Assembly: GCA_002270565.1 (NCBI GenBank) | Contig: NQMI01000006.1 | Location: 764,244 to 828,243 of the forward strand | Source: Stenocarpella maydis | Lineage: Eukaryota > Ascomycota > Sordariomycetes > Diaporthales > Diaporthaceae | Length of the DNA stretch: 64,000 bases | Reading direction: 5' to 3' | Shown here: piece after piece, positions 44,417 through 57,482 of the stretch | Position numbering within the stretch: position 1 is the first letter of the stretch | How the letters are laid out: every line of letters starts with the position of its first letter | Program-made: the position numbers and the translations under genes | Notes under the pieces: generated by a model | Database searches by the model: none | The model's input: the letters and a program-made list of their open reading frames with translations, nothing else | Told to the model about the DNA's origin: nothing

Positions 44417-45430
44417 ATCTCCTCCCGGCTATGAGACTCGGAGACGAGATGGGAGCAGGGCTGGTGTTGTGGACTAGGTTCAAGATAATGGCAAGAAGTT
44501 TTAGCAGAAAAGAATACAATAAAAAAAAAATTATGTGTTGATGCCACACTTGGAGTGCAGTAGAATCCCTCAAACTTCTAGAACAAGCACGTCCGCATGG
44601 CCTTCCGCGCGAGAGTTCAGGTCACGGTGTAGCAAAACAGGCAACATGGCGCTCGCCCGCCCGGTTCCCTGCCGCCGTGCAAATCATATGGCTGACGGCC
44701 GGCGCCTTGCGCTGCTGCGCCTGGTGCTGTTAATTCCCACGGCCAAGTTTGTTTGAGAGACATTAGGTTTTCGTGAGACACGCGACAAACCACGGGTGTC
44801 CGTCTCGAGTCGTCTCACCTCGGCACGAATGTTGATTCCCTCTGACCGGCCTGCTGTTCCCCAACATTGGGGCCGCCGGCCTTGCTGCTGAGCGTGGGCA
44901 TCTCTCTCCCTCTGGCGTGGTGGGGAGGTTGGGTCACCTGTGTGCTGCTGGCCTCGTCCCAGTGCTTGCTCGCCACCACCGTCACCGGCAGTTTCCGAGA
45001 CGAGACATGCGTGAGGCCCGACGTGATCAGCCAAGGCCTCACCCTCACTCATATCGCAGGAGGGCTCTTGTGGCCATACCAGCCCGCGAAGGCGACCAAG
45101 CCTAACCTTTCTCAACCAAACCTTGCTACTGAGCCCCCGGCGAGGAACGCCGTGAGCCCATTGGCCAGCGCTCACCATCGAACTCTGTCTAGCATTACAT
45201 TGCAGGAGAGCCTCAACGAGTACTAGTCGCGCGGCGCGACAGCACCAGGTAGAGTAGGAAATGTCTCGCATGCTGCATGCGGGCGTAGCCAGGGGTGCGG
45301 TAAGCTTCGCGCCAGCCTGCCGCGCTATGCAGGTCTAGATCCGTGGCGTCTCAGCTGCTGGCTGCCCTGGCCCGCAGATGGATATTGACCTCGTGCAAGA
45401 ATCGCGGGGCCGCATGGCATTCATTGCACA

Positions 45431-45506
<76 letters not shown>

Positions 45507-45507
45507 A
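45431..45507. repeat. (CA)n followed by (TA)n microsatellite
   Basis: About 30 CA units run directly into about eight TA units. Confidence 0.95.
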
Positions 45508-48500
45508 ATAAAAGAGGCCATTCAGGATGATTGGCCAGAGCCTGGGAGGGGAACGGGCCCCTTGGGAGGCAGGCACCGGCCGAGACAACCCCCTTTGGGA
45601 CAGGCTCTCGGTCGCGCGTCGCGATTCGAGTATACTCTGCTGTACGCACAGTGGCACGTAACTATGATGGTATGATGACTTTTGTTACAACGCTGCGCAC
45701 CTTGAAGAAGGGGGGTTAGCAGCCCTCTTCCAGGGTGGCTGGGTGGGCTGGCAGGTTGGTTGGAAGACCAGACGGCCATCTGTCCGCGAAGGGAACAGGG
45801 CGATGAATTGGGTTGAAACTGACCCTTGGGCGGATGCGACGGTGGCAGTGTGCAAATCGGCAAGCCTGCACCGCCCCGCGACCTTGCTTCCCGACTCGGG
45901 TCGGGGTGTCTCGAGCGCCCCGGGCCTTCGAGCCTTGGATCCCGGCGTGGCCGTGGTGGGTGACATGTGCCAACGCCTCACCGCAGACGTCGAGGCAGCC
46001 TCGCAATGTCAGCGGTCGTGACCCAGGAAGCAGCCAACTAGCAAGCCTCAACCCGTGAGACAGCGCATCACTCGGACAGCGATGAAAGGGTGATATGACT
46101 GCTCTGGAGCGAGGTAGGTCCCTGCGCTCGCGCACACGACAGTGATGTGTATGTACTCCGTACGCGCCAGCGCCGAGTACGGGGGGGCATACGCTTTGGA
46201 AGAGGAGGGACATGAGGTTTATCAATGTCCCCCTAACTGCTACGTGTTGTCGCTAGTCTTGCGTGATATAGCAATGGTCTGTATTGAAGTCCACTCTGAA
46301 ACGCACTGCTTCGCCCGCAAGTCTTTCGAGTCCTTGACGACTGCATATGTAAGATGTCCTGGCTGCTGGCTGATGGTTCGCCGACTGTCGCCCCAGAGCA
46401 ACCCCGACAGGGGGAGGGCAGAGACCCACGGTGCGACTTGCCGCACGTGCAGCTGAAGGATCACTGTGCAGATTGCAGCCTGCAGGCATGCAGGGGCAAA
46501 TGATCCTCTGGGGAGGGTTGGTTCCTTTCTGAGTACCACACGCTGGGCTGGCTGGCTTTCGCAAATGCCCTAGGATGGTGTTTTGGCATGGAGAGCGCCG
46601 ACGTGGGTAATGTGGCTGGGGATGCCGTGCTGATGGACAAGTTTCACGATGTCTTGGAGCAGGGCACCGCGCGTGTGACACAGTGCACAAACAACCTTAT
46701 AATTAAACAGATGGCCCGCCCGGTGACGCCCGCATGCCTCGCTCAGTACTGTAGCTGGGAAGTCCCGGGGGACTCGTCATGTGCCGAGACCAACCTGTGC
46801 CGGACCGAGGTCGATCCCTCTATATTGGTCCGCTCACCCGTCCGGATCCTCCGGCAGCTGGGGATGTGCTCGGCCTGGTGACGGCATGGCTCCCGACTTC
46901 GCATTGCGCTGATATCTACCTTTCTTCGGATTGTTAAGACCATGTGGGCCACAGTCCGTCGCTGGCGGCCACAAGAGCACACAGCGGAGCTCAGACAACC
47001 CGGCAATCCGCGGTGGTCGAGATGAATCGCGCTGGATAATTTTGCACCTGGTCCGTGGAGCTCTGAGCCCTGCATGATCCGAGATGATGTGACAGAAAAA
47101 CCGGTTGCAGAGGCACGGAGGAAAAGTTTGACGCATCCCCATGCTTTTTGTGAGCAAATCATCGTCAGCCTTGGGCAATATGACTCGCATCGAATCTGGC
47201 TTTCTGGAATCGTCAGGCACGCCTGGCTAATGGGGGGTCTTTCAGTACAACTAAATTGGAGCATGTGCCATTGGATGGCCAAAGCAGCCCTTGCTGGGAT
47301 CCACGTCGATCCGGGACAATCGCGTATGGTTGGCGTCGCGGGGAATTTTTTTTTTCGGTGATCTGAGCCCCTCCATTGCTTGACAGACTCGCTGACACTT
47401 CAACCGCATCTACTCATTGTTTCTGTCCGTGAGGTCTCAGACTTTTGGTAACCAGAATAGCTTGAGCATCATCTCGCGATCCTTGTTCCCTCAATATTGG
47501 CAGGTGGCATTCTTTTCCGCTAGTGCCGAGAAGGGTTGGAGCTGTGCACAAGACGCCGCAAAGTTTGCTGACTCGGTTGTGGCCTGTCAGGCGTGACGGT
47601 TGTGGAAAAATTTCCATTGTTGGGATCCGAGGGAACCCGGGGTGTTGAGCAATATTGTGTACAGTACTATTAGCCAGGCCATTAGTGGGCACATTGACGA
47701 GTCGATTGGATTTTTCCCACTGCGTTCTGCTGATTATGACTGCTTGAATAGGTCGTAGTTGGTCAAGATGGACCACTCATGCACAAGTAGACATGAGGCA
47801 ACTGAATTTCCAATACAGTGCACGATGTTCTGCCAGCACGAGCAAGACCCAGCAAATATTGTCAGCAATCCTGCGATTTCTGATGGCTGCCAAGACAAGC
47901 GAAGCCTGACAACTGACGCGAAATGCCTGTTGGCCCAGACGCTGGGGGGGGGGAGGTCTCGATTCAGACAAGGGCTCCACCGGGCTGGCCAAGAGCTCTT
48001 CGGTGGGTGGCTGGCATTGTTGCTGCCAGATGGCATTGGATGAACCTCTCTTATTTGTCGATGCAAAGGGCAGGGATGCGCATTAATTCCACGGAGATTG
48101 AACCCTTCGAGTCTGGCATCTGTCGCTATGCAAAGCCGCTGCAGAGATGCGGCGTTGTACACTACGGAGTACAGTCTTGGGATCGGCCAGACGAATTCGG
48201 CCTTGGTGTGCACGTCAGAGGCTTGATGGAGCACCTGACGGGGGAGGTAGTTGCGAGAAGCGCAAAGCTGTGGGCAAGTGTCCATCAGATGATGATGCAA
48301 TGCCACACAAATGCACAACAGGCCCCGGCCCCTGAAATTTGGTTTTACGGGTAGCGGGCCCGAGAGGCTGGAGGGGTGCGCGAAAAGAGTAGGGCAGCAA
48401 CTCAAAGCTCAGGACAAAATACACCATTCGCGACCCACCTTCAGCTGCCCAGGTAGATCCGGCTGTGATTTGACAGGCCCAACTGGGTGGGGCCACGGTG

Positions 48501-50723
48501 TACATACAGTAGTGGAGTAGTGTACGGTCCGTCAGACTGGCAGCATTGGCCCTTCAAGTCAGGGGCTGTGGAGCAAGGGTGGCTGCATCTTGCTAGTGTA
48601 GACCAACAGATTTCGAATCATGGGCCCGAAGGCAATCACTTGCATGTGAGGTGCATACCCCTCGGATTTTGGGCGCGGTATCTTGGTTGGTTTCGGCCGT
48701 GAGAGAGTGCAGCAATTGGTGGTTGGGATGGCAAGAAGGTCCGGCTCCTCTCCCAAGGATTGTTTCGCAACAGCAACCCGCCTCGGCTGGGGAGCAAGCA
48801 ACCGCATTGTTTTTTTTTGTACTCATGGTTCGCTGCAGACTGCGTGACTGCGTGACTGCCCACGCCTGCCGCGCCGCGAACGGGAAAAGGACTGGGACCA
48901 TGGCTCCCAGGCTGGCACTGCTGGCTGGCTGCTCGATAGCTGTGTGGTATGTTGCCAGATCTCGGTCCTGTGTCTTTGAGACGCCGGCTTTGTAGGACCG
49001 TGTCTTGGCAAGGTCGCCCGCGAGTGCTCTCTGTCAGAAGGGCCGTGGCCAAAGATAGGATGGGCATCACAGGATTGTCCAAGAGCCGGGAGACGCCAGC
49101 TGGCTTGCGACGAGTCTCTTGCGATGAATGTGTCTTGCCCCTCGAGACCGAAGATCGATTCCTACGCCTTGCCCCGCAAGCCAAGGCGACGGAGCTGGCG
49201 TCGTCACAGCAGGTGGAGGAGACAGCACGGGCTGGTGCTGGTGCTGGTCAGTAATGGGCCGGCGCCCGCGGTAGCTTCGCGCCTGAGACTTGGATCATCG
49301 TGGTAGAGGCGGCCGTGCATCCGGATCTGACCACTGACGCGCCAGGGCTGGCGGGCTGGGCTGTTGGGGCGGCGCAGATGCTTTGATGGCATGCTTCTAG
49401 GTCGAGAGTTAATCGTCGGAGGATGGCCGGCTGTTGGCTCGCCTTGTTTTTGGTGGCGCACCGCGATGAAAATAAATGAAGATGGTGTGAGGCAGGTCAT
49501 CGAGCGTGGGAAGGATATAGTTGTAGTGTAGAAGCCGTCCTGAGCGCATTTGTCCAGGGTACCTCGGTACCTTGCCAGCAGTACTACGTATTTTCAGTGT
49601 TACAATGCAAGAGCTGGATGCAGGTGCTCCAGCTCGGGTACGGCAGAGCAAGACACATGCCACACGGAGCGTTAACGCAGACAATACAGCCCGTCACTTG
49701 TCGGGTGTTAAGGATGAGACCGAGCTACCCCTCCCAGGCATGTACCCGCCCTCGTTGCCGCTACTGTGCGCCGTCGTCAGAGTGGCTCTTTCCCATGCCG
49801 GTTGACAGATATCCTGAAATCCCGGTCCCTGACGACCTTGTGCTTTGCTTACTTCCTGCCCCACGAGCGACGATCCTCTGAGTCTGAATGCGCCGGGAAT
49901 GCAGCGGAGTGGCTGTTGAGAGACTTCATTTTTACGCTACGAAGTATTATTGTCTTGTCTTGTCTTATCTCCCCCCCCAAAAAAATAAATAAAAAAATTC
50001 CACCCCTCCTTCTCTACCTCAGCCTACCTCAGCCATTCTCTCTTGCCTTTTCCTGGTCTCACGCACTGTCACCGTCTCCACCCTCTCCTCTGGCTTGGAA
50101 CCAGTGCGGCTGTGCAATGTGCATCATCCACCTCGTCCCTTAGCTACCCCTGCTACCCTACCTGGTAAGCTTGTCAGCCTGCCCAAGTCAAGCAAGCCAG
50201 TCCAGTTCAGTCGGCTCGAAACCGGCTACTTACGTACTATGTTCAGACGATATAGTGTGCCGTGTAGTGTATCGTCCTGCAGGCTGTAGGAACCGGATTG
50301 CTGGAATCATACCACGAAAAGACCCTGGGAATTACTTAATGACCGCGCAGCAGGGAGACGCGTAATATTGATGTGGGATTCGAGTTGACCCCCTCATTGA
50401 TGACTGTGGCTTGACGTGGTGATGAGCCCTAGTGTACTGCACTGCACCTATCTTTAGTATATACAGTAATCCTAGGGAGGCACTCATGACAGTTGCAGCG
50501 CCTGCTTGTATCTAGAGGCTTACATGTTTAGGTATCCAGGTGTGTAGTCTACTATACGGTCATATACAGTGTCGGCCTACTGAGGCAGCTAGGACAGTAA
50601 ACAGAGCCCTGCACCGTCCATACCACAATATACCTACCTAGGTACTAACTACTAATACACTACATAGTATACGTATTGTATTGTTCAATCTTGGTTACCC
50701 AGGCTGCCAGGCTGTAGCAGAGC

Positions 50724-50775
50724 CGGGCAGGGCAGGGCAGGGCAGGGCAGGGCAGGGCAGGGCAGGGTAGGGCAG
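50724..50775. repeat. (GGGCA)n tandem repeat
   Basis: About ten near-perfect copies of GGGCA on the plus strand, the last ones with a T change. Regular runs of three G separated by two bases could fold into a G-quadruplex. Confidence 0.9.
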
Positions 50776-50899
50776 CGGACCAGGGTACGGAGCTTACGTA
50801 CTGTACGTACCTTTGTACATGCGAGCAGGGGAGGGGAAGGTGCCCTGCCCCATCCCCGTGCATCATCCATGATCCTGGAGGCGTCCCATCCAGTTTTTA

Positions 50900-53800
50900 G
50901 CTCAAGAGATTTTCTTACTCTTCCGCTCCGGCTTCCCACCATCCATCCCACCACAAGTCCGTCTTGCTTGCTTGCTTGCTTGCCTGCCTGCTTGCCTGGT
51001 TGCTTGGTAGTTGCTTGCCTTTTTGGCCTGTGCCTGTGCCTGTGCTTGTGTGCTTGTGCGTTGGTGCTCTGCTCTGCTCTGCTCTGCTCTGCTTCCTTCC
51101 TCCTCCTCCTCTATTCTGTTGCCGTCGCTGTTCCTGCCTCGTTCACGCACACTGTTTCGTTAGTCTTGTTTCTGCCTCTGGCCTCGTCTTTTCTCCGCCC
51201 CAGTCGCGACCTCCCTCAAGCAAGCACAACCCAGCTTAGCATCTGCCGAGGGAGCTGTGCCTTCCACTCCTTATTACCGACCTCCCGTTACGTTTAGTTA
51301 GCCTTGTGCTTGGTTGCTCCTGGCACGTCCAAGAGGGGAACAAGAAGAAGACGGAGAGAAAAAAGCCTCCGTCTTGCGTTTAATTCTGCACAGTCACTCG
51401 AGAAGCCAGTCGTCAGTCTTCTCCCTCGCTCCCTTGGGCTACTACCAGACCAGACCAAACCGGACATCCCAGGTACATACGCCCACACACGCGCACACAA
51501 GCTCTTGTCTCTCTTACACAAGGCCACTGCCACCAGACTTACTCCCACCACACCCCCCCTCCCCCGTATCCCGGCCGGATCTATCTTCCTACCTTCGCCC
51601 TCCTTCTTCTCCCTTCTCTCCTCCCCTCCTCCACCTCAAACCACATCATCACGACCGCCTCTCGTTGTGCACTCTTTCGTCTCGCGATCCGTCTTCTGCC
51701 CTGAGCGTTGCTTGAACAAGCATCCTTTTTGTGCCTTGTCCTTGTTGCCTTTTGTCGGCCGTATCCACCTTGGCGCAAAATTCATCACATCAAATCATCA
51801 TCCCTTTCCCGTATCCTGTTTTGCGCCCTTTGCGCGACAGGCTTCTTTCTGCTCGCCGTGGTCATCTACTCTGCCTTGCAAGAGGAAACAAACCACGAAC
51901 GAAACGCTTACGAGCCTCCCCGCGCGCAGTATCACGAAGGTACCTCCAGCATCTCTGCGGCTGTCACGAGTCTCGATCCGACCGCGACCCGTAGTATCCG
52001 ACCTGGCGCATTCCACTTTTGCGCTACCCACCCTCCGCGCCTTTCTTAGCCTCACCTCGCCCCGAACTTGCGCGTACACACCATCCGAGAGCCGATACCT
52101 CTCCGAGCGACCCAGTACCCCTCCGTCATACAACAATCACGAAGGCTCCTCCTTGTCCCGGTGAACATATCCAAGGCGTTCTCTTGCCCTACGTTCAACT
52201 GCCTGCTACGCCGGTAGCTGAATCATTCGTCACGTTTGAGCTTGTTCTTGCAGCAGCATCGCGTGTTTCGCTGTCCAACAGCCAAGGTGAGCTTCCCCAT
52301 AGGTTCAGTCTTTTTTTTTGGGTCCTCCTGCCAGTATCATTTCTCTGTGCGTCATCACAAAAAATCCCTGGAACCATGGACCCGTTCGTCTATTCAGCCC
52401 TGGATATGTGGCACCCAGCCTCTTTACACTTGTGAGAGCCGACTTGGAACCGTACCAGCAAATGGAGCCCAAACCACACCACAGCGGGCCATGCACGACT
52501 TTTTGCCCTCAGGCGCGACACCCGGCCATCTGGACTTGGCGTCTTGTGTTTCTTGTTCAGCAGCGATTAGGACTGCGAGGCTGGGGGAAACGGGCTGCAA
52601 TAGGGCGACACGGCATAGCCCACTAGTCTTCCGAAAGCCCTGGTTCTACGAGAAGCTTGCGAAGATATAGAAGATCGTGGGGCCCGGTATCGAACTCGAT
52701 GGTTCCAGAGGCCAAATAGCAGTGGAGAAGGCCGCGCAAGCAATGCCACAGGATCGACCGCGCTCGACTCTGACGCAAGCAAAACAAAATTCTGGCCGCT
52801 AGTCTCTGCATCTATCTTGATGACTGCGCGAAATTTAAGCTGTCAGGCTTGAGTGCGGTGGCAAAATGCGTAAATTTGCGGAGAAGGACTCGCCTGGGAA
52901 ACCGGCATCTCCGTGAATATCGATTCTGCGACTGTCGGATACATGGACGCAAAATTAGGGAAAACTCGGAAATTGGGCGCAGAATATGTTCTTCCGGGAC
53001 CACCAACGATGCCTCCGGACCCAGGCGTGATGCGTCGGCCTTGTTCCAGTTTCTGCCGCCTCAGCACCATTCGACACGCTCACAGTCACCACGGACTTGT
53101 GAGGCTGGGGAGCACGTCGCAGCACCGCGCAGTCTGCGCTGACACTTGACGTCTGTCGCCCTGCAATCCTTGCAGTCTCAGGGCGGTGGGCTGTCACGGG
53201 TCTGCTACGGGGCAGAACATCGAGACGAGGTCGCATGCGCAGAATTGCGTATCGGTCCTGGGTTTTTTCCGCCGACACAGGCAGCTCGTCTGCCTCCGCG
53301 CGGCTATCGTCGCCGCAAGCTTCAGTGGCTCTCTCTCTGCGATAAAACCTTCGGCCAACAGGCAGGAGCAGTTGCTGTTCTTCCTGGTGTTCCAGCCATC
53401 GACACGCTGAAACGAAATGCTGTGCATATTCTGACGTGGACAAGCCTGGGTTAAACAATGTACACCAGCTCGGCTCGACCCAACATGACTCGCTGACTAC
53501 TCACTGTGGACACCAAGTCGAGCGGGAGTCTACCTGGTTTTCTGAGCAGAAACCAGCTGGTTGCACTGGAGCGGAGCCTTTGAAGGTGCTGGGGCCTATT
53601 CTTCGTTGCGCCTCACTCCACCATATTGGTCTCTTTCGGCGCCTTGGTCCGGGAATCGAACCGTGGATTCAGTTTTTCTCCCGACAACATTTTGGAATAT
53701 TGCAAGCAGGGGGGCTCTATCAGAACTTCCTTTTGTGCATTCTCTTGTGCATTTCTTGCCGGACACACTGCACTCATCCACTACAGATTTGCCTCTGCTT

Positions 53801-55736
53801 CGTCGGACATTTGGCATTCTTTGAGTACCCTTACTAACACAGCTTCAGTCACCTTCTGCCAATACTTGATCTCAACCTTTCTTCAGGAGTCATCATACTC
53901 TGCTTCGACCACAGCCTCAGAACTCTCCGACCCGAATCTCAACATTGTCCCGCTCTAGGTCTTCCGCACAAGACTCTGTTTTCAAGGCGTGTGGCGTCAA
54001 CGTAATCAAAAGTCCGCTGATTTGGTGTCTCGGGAGTCGTTTCGACAACAGACTTGAAACTTATTCACGTCTGTCACGTGTTATCCTTGTAGGTGTCCTC
54101 CCTCGCGTTTTTTCCTTCTGTGATCTCGTGGTTTGAGTACCGAGACCCCTTTTAAGGGGCACGGGCCGTGGGCGCTGCGGACGATTTGTGCTGTTATGAC
54201 TTGTCTGGTACACTTTGGTTGCCGCACGCATTCGCTTTTGCCACCATCTGGGATACGCACGAAAGGATATTGCACCTTTTGAGGCGTGTATTGCAACAAG
54301 GGCGAGCTCAACAATGGTGACCCCGGATGACATCTGGATGAGGTAGCAGCTGGGCTTGGTGCAGTATCATCCCGTTGGCCAGTGTCAGCGATCTCGTCCA
54401 TGTGACATATGTTAGGGTGTCGCAAGTCGGGCCAATCTCCACTGCTAAGACTTTAGTGTCCCTGGCGAAGTCTGCTGCTGGCCTGGCTGCCACCTCTGTT
54501 GTTTCTTAACCAAGATCATAAAATACTTGCCAAGACGCTGACCTTCGTTTTCCGCCAGCTTTCACAGACTCAATCAACAAGATCAAGGCATCATCCTCTG
54601 CAGTCTGAACATCCCTTTCAAGCAAGCAATTCCCGAATTTGTCACGGGTGCGTTCATTCTTTTCTTGGATTTGTACCATTATCGCTAATAGCACCGCAGA
54701 TAACCCTCCAATTCAATTTCATAGAAGTGTCACCCATTCACAACACAAGTAAGTGATGACTATCATATTTTTATTGCTTTGTTTTCCGTGCGTGGCCACA
54801 TCATGTTCTGGATCTTCACCTGCAAAGCTAGGCATCAATGACTATGTACGCATCGTTTGGGCCCCAGAAATTCGCGAAAGGCAAACCTGTATGCCGACCT
54901 GTTGACCTTCGGAAGTACCGAAGCTGAGGGCCATGGGACACACCCAACATTGCATAACTTGATATTTAGCTTGTCGTCTCAAAGCTCCCAGTTGGAGTAG
55001 TGTCGGCCTTGTGGTCTTGATGCCCGAAGTTGGGCAGGGACACGCATTTGGTCCTGTATCAATGCGAACAGGGCTTCATCACAGTCAAGCTTCAGTCAGC
55101 CGTGCAGTATTCGTCCAGAGGAATTGTATCTTGGGACGAGACCAGCCACCGCTGCTTCATTGAGGACCACAAAGGCAACCGGCTTTTTGATATTACAGCC
55201 TCGCGAAAGTGGCCCAAAGCAGACTTGGCTGTTACATTAACTCTATCATCGTCAACATTCTTGCACTCCTCCATCTTACACCATCATCCTCACCACCTGC
55301 ATTATATTGTTGGTTTTCACAGTCAAAGGTCTGCTCCCTCTCCAGACCCAAGCGCCCCCAGCCCCTGCCTTGCGTGACACCAGTTTGCAATTCTGCAGAA
55401 TTCCGCAGACCAGAATATCACGATACTTCTCAAAGTTTTGAGACGTCGCCTTCTGCCTTTCCTGCTGGCCCCGGTTGCCTTTTGCTCCGCCTGCCCCACA
55501 GCCTTCAGCCTCTAGCCTCTGCCACACCCTTCCTTCATCCCACCCTTCCCTTTCTGTCCTTTTGCGTTGCCTGTCACTCGCATTCTCTTCCGGTCCCTCC
55601 TTCCTATCACCGAGCCTGCTTCTTGCAGCAGAATCTCACCTCATCCAACCAAACACGCCCCATCTCCTCGATCAACCGTTTCCAACCTCATTTGATACGA
55701 TCTCGATCTCGACGGCAAGCTTACATACCTACAGCA
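50900..55736 (+). promoter_or_regulatory. pyrimidine-rich upstream/leader region of the RRM gene
   Basis: The plus strand is strongly C/T-rich for long distances (most clearly 51100-51900 and 55260-55730). In ascomycetes this is a mark of transcription start zones and long 5' leaders. Several short upstream frames lie in it. A long leader, possibly with introns, is inferred and cannot be confirmed from sequence alone. The far part could also be the leader or remains of a separate transcript. Confidence 0.35.
50962..51100. repeat. cluster of short pyrimidine-rich tandem repeats
   Basis: CTTG/CCTG units (about 50962-51010), TGTGCC units (about 51025-51055) and CTCTG units (about 51066-51092) follow each other. 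Confidence 0.85.
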
Positions 55737-57482
55737 ATGTCTTTCCCGAACAACAACGGCGGTCTCCCTGACGGATCCACTCCGATCAACGGTGGCGGCA
55801 TGGACGGCCAATTTCCCCCTGCGCCTGCTATGCAGGGCCCTCCTTCGGGCCAGAATGCCGCAAATGAATCCGCACGTACCCTCTGGTAAGTCCCCAAAAT
55901 GGCTGAAGGTCGACGATCACTCCTGACAAGGTCACCACCAGGATGGGTGAGCTCGATTCTTGGATGGATGAGCAGTTCATCAAGAGTCTGTACCAGAACC
56001 AGACCGGAGACAACGTCAATGTGAAGATTATCCGCGACCGCGGCACTGGGTAAGCTTTTACTTTTCTCCCCACCGCTAGTCGATCACTCCAGGCCTATTT
56101 GCCTCCCTCACAGCGCCTTTTCAAGGTATCGGTTAAGTGCTGTTAAGTTATGTCGCGTCTCCAGGGCCTCTACTGGTACCCATGAACCGATGAACTCTGG
56201 TATTCCTACACTTCTGTGGCTCTTTTAGTGCAATTTCTTTTCCCCATGTTTGATTGTCACTTCGTTCTTGCGCCTGGGATATGCTTTCCAAGTGTTTCGA
56301 GATATGACTTGGTTGCGCGGATAACTAACAAGTGTGTTGTAGCAACGCCGGCTATTGCTTCGTCGAGTTTCCCACCCCTGAGTCTGCCAACAAGGCCCTG
56401 ACCCTCAATGGCACTCCAATCTCTGGCTCCAACGGTCGGCACTTCAAGTTGAACTGGGCCTCTGGTGGCGGCTTGGTTGACCGACGGTTCGTGGTCCTTG
56501 ATCCCATTATTGCCACGCTTTCAAACCTGACTTGTGCATTACAGTGACGAGCGTGGTCCCGAGTTCTCCATTTTTGTCGGAGACCTCGGCCCCGAGGTCA
56601 ACGAATTCGTTCTCGTGTCTCTGTTCCAGGCTCGTTTCCCTTCCTGCAAGTCCGCTAAGATCATGACGGATGCCACGACCGGACAGTCGCGCGGTTATGG
56701 GTTTGTGCGCTTCGCCGATGAGAGTGACCAGCAGCGCGCTCTGCACGAGATGCAGGGCGTCTACTGCGGGAACCGTCCCATGCGTATCAGCACTGCCACT
56801 CCAAAGCAGCGGTAGGTCTTGGCTGCCCACCACAACTGAGACTTGTTTACTCATACCCATCTCTTCAGTAGGAACCAGAACCCCTACAACGGCGGCGGCC
56901 ACGGCGGCCAGATGATGGCGAACCCCATGCAGCCTGGCATGGCTTGGGGTATGCCTCAGCCTGGTCCGTTCTACGGCGGCGGCGGCGGCTATCCGGGTGC
57001 CGGCATGGGTCAAGCTCCCATGAACCAGTTCACTGACCCGAACAACACCACCGTCTTCGTCGGCGGTCTTTCGGGCTACGTCACCGAGGATGAGCTGCGC
57101 TCTTTCTTCCAGGGCTTTGGCGAGATCACCTACGTCAAGATTCCTCCCGGAAAGGGCTGTGGTTTTGTCCAGTTCGTGCACCGCCACGCCGCCGAGATGG
57201 CGATCAACCAGATGCAGGGCTATCCTATTGGGAACTCTCGCGTCCGCCTTTCTTGGGGCCGCTCGCAGAACAACTCTGGCGTGGGTACTCCTTACCGTCC
57301 TGCTCCTCCTCCTCCCCACTACGGCATGACGCCTCATGGTGGTCCTGGCCCTTACGGTCCCCACCATTTTGGTGGTGGCAACCCTCCTCCTCCCCCGATG
57401 GCGGTGAGAATCTTCCCTCTGCCCCCTTGCCCCAATCCTCCAGTTCATCAAGGCCCCTGACTGATTCATTCCTCTGCAGTAA
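55737..57482 (+). CDS. three-RRM RNA-binding protein, Nam8/Ngr1/Csx1 type, six exons
   Basis: Exons are 55737-55885, 55942-56049, 56343-56486, 56545-56811, 56869-57403 and 57480-57482 (stop only), giving 401 residues. RRM1 starts TLWMGELDSWMDEQFI and has RNP1 GYCFVEF. RRM2 has RNP2 IFVGDL and RNP1 GYGFVRF. RRM3 has RNP2 VFVGGL and RNP1 GCGFVQF. A Gly/Met/Pro-rich linker separates RRM2 from RRM3, and the end is Pro/Gly/His-rich. TLWMGEL...W is the mark of the yeast Nam8/Ngr1 and fission yeast Csx1 group (relatives of TIA1/TRNAU1AP), which act in U1-dependent splicing or mRNA stability. Intron 2 is long (293 nt) for this genome and lies inside RRM1. The frame is open upstream to 55209, but that extension has no domain, so the ATG at 55737 is preferred. 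Confidence 0.9.

Larger units (their letters stand above)
43547..55736. other. 12 kb stretch without a convincing gene
   Basis: Overlapping frames on both strands show no domain, spliceable structure or consistent codon bias. The minus-strand frame at 43931-44416 is the most gene-like by length but has no motif. The region includes a CA/TA microsatellite, a GGGCA tandem repeat, several short pyrimidine repeats and, from about 50900, very pyrimidine-rich DNA that may belong to the leader of the RRM gene at 55737. Confidence 0.45.

Noticed and set aside
47734..48405. 223-codon minus-strand frame
   Set aside because: No domain, no codon bias and overlapping open frames on the other strand.
51304..52164. 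286-codon plus-strand frame
   Set aside because: The translation is Ser/Pro/Leu-rich because the DNA is pyrimidine-rich, as in a leader. No domain is seen.
52681..52705. Second GTTCGA-type sequence on the minus strand
   Set aside because: No stem pairing and no cloverleaf around it.
53640..53675. tRNA-like T-arm (reverse complement of GGTTCGATTCCC)
   Set aside because: Flanking bases do not pair as a T-stem, and no D-arm, anticodon arm or acceptor stem can be found.
55209..55736. In-frame N-terminal extension of the RRM protein
   Set aside because: The extension is Ser/Pro/Leu-rich leader-type sequence. The ATG at 55737 begins the family-like N-terminus.
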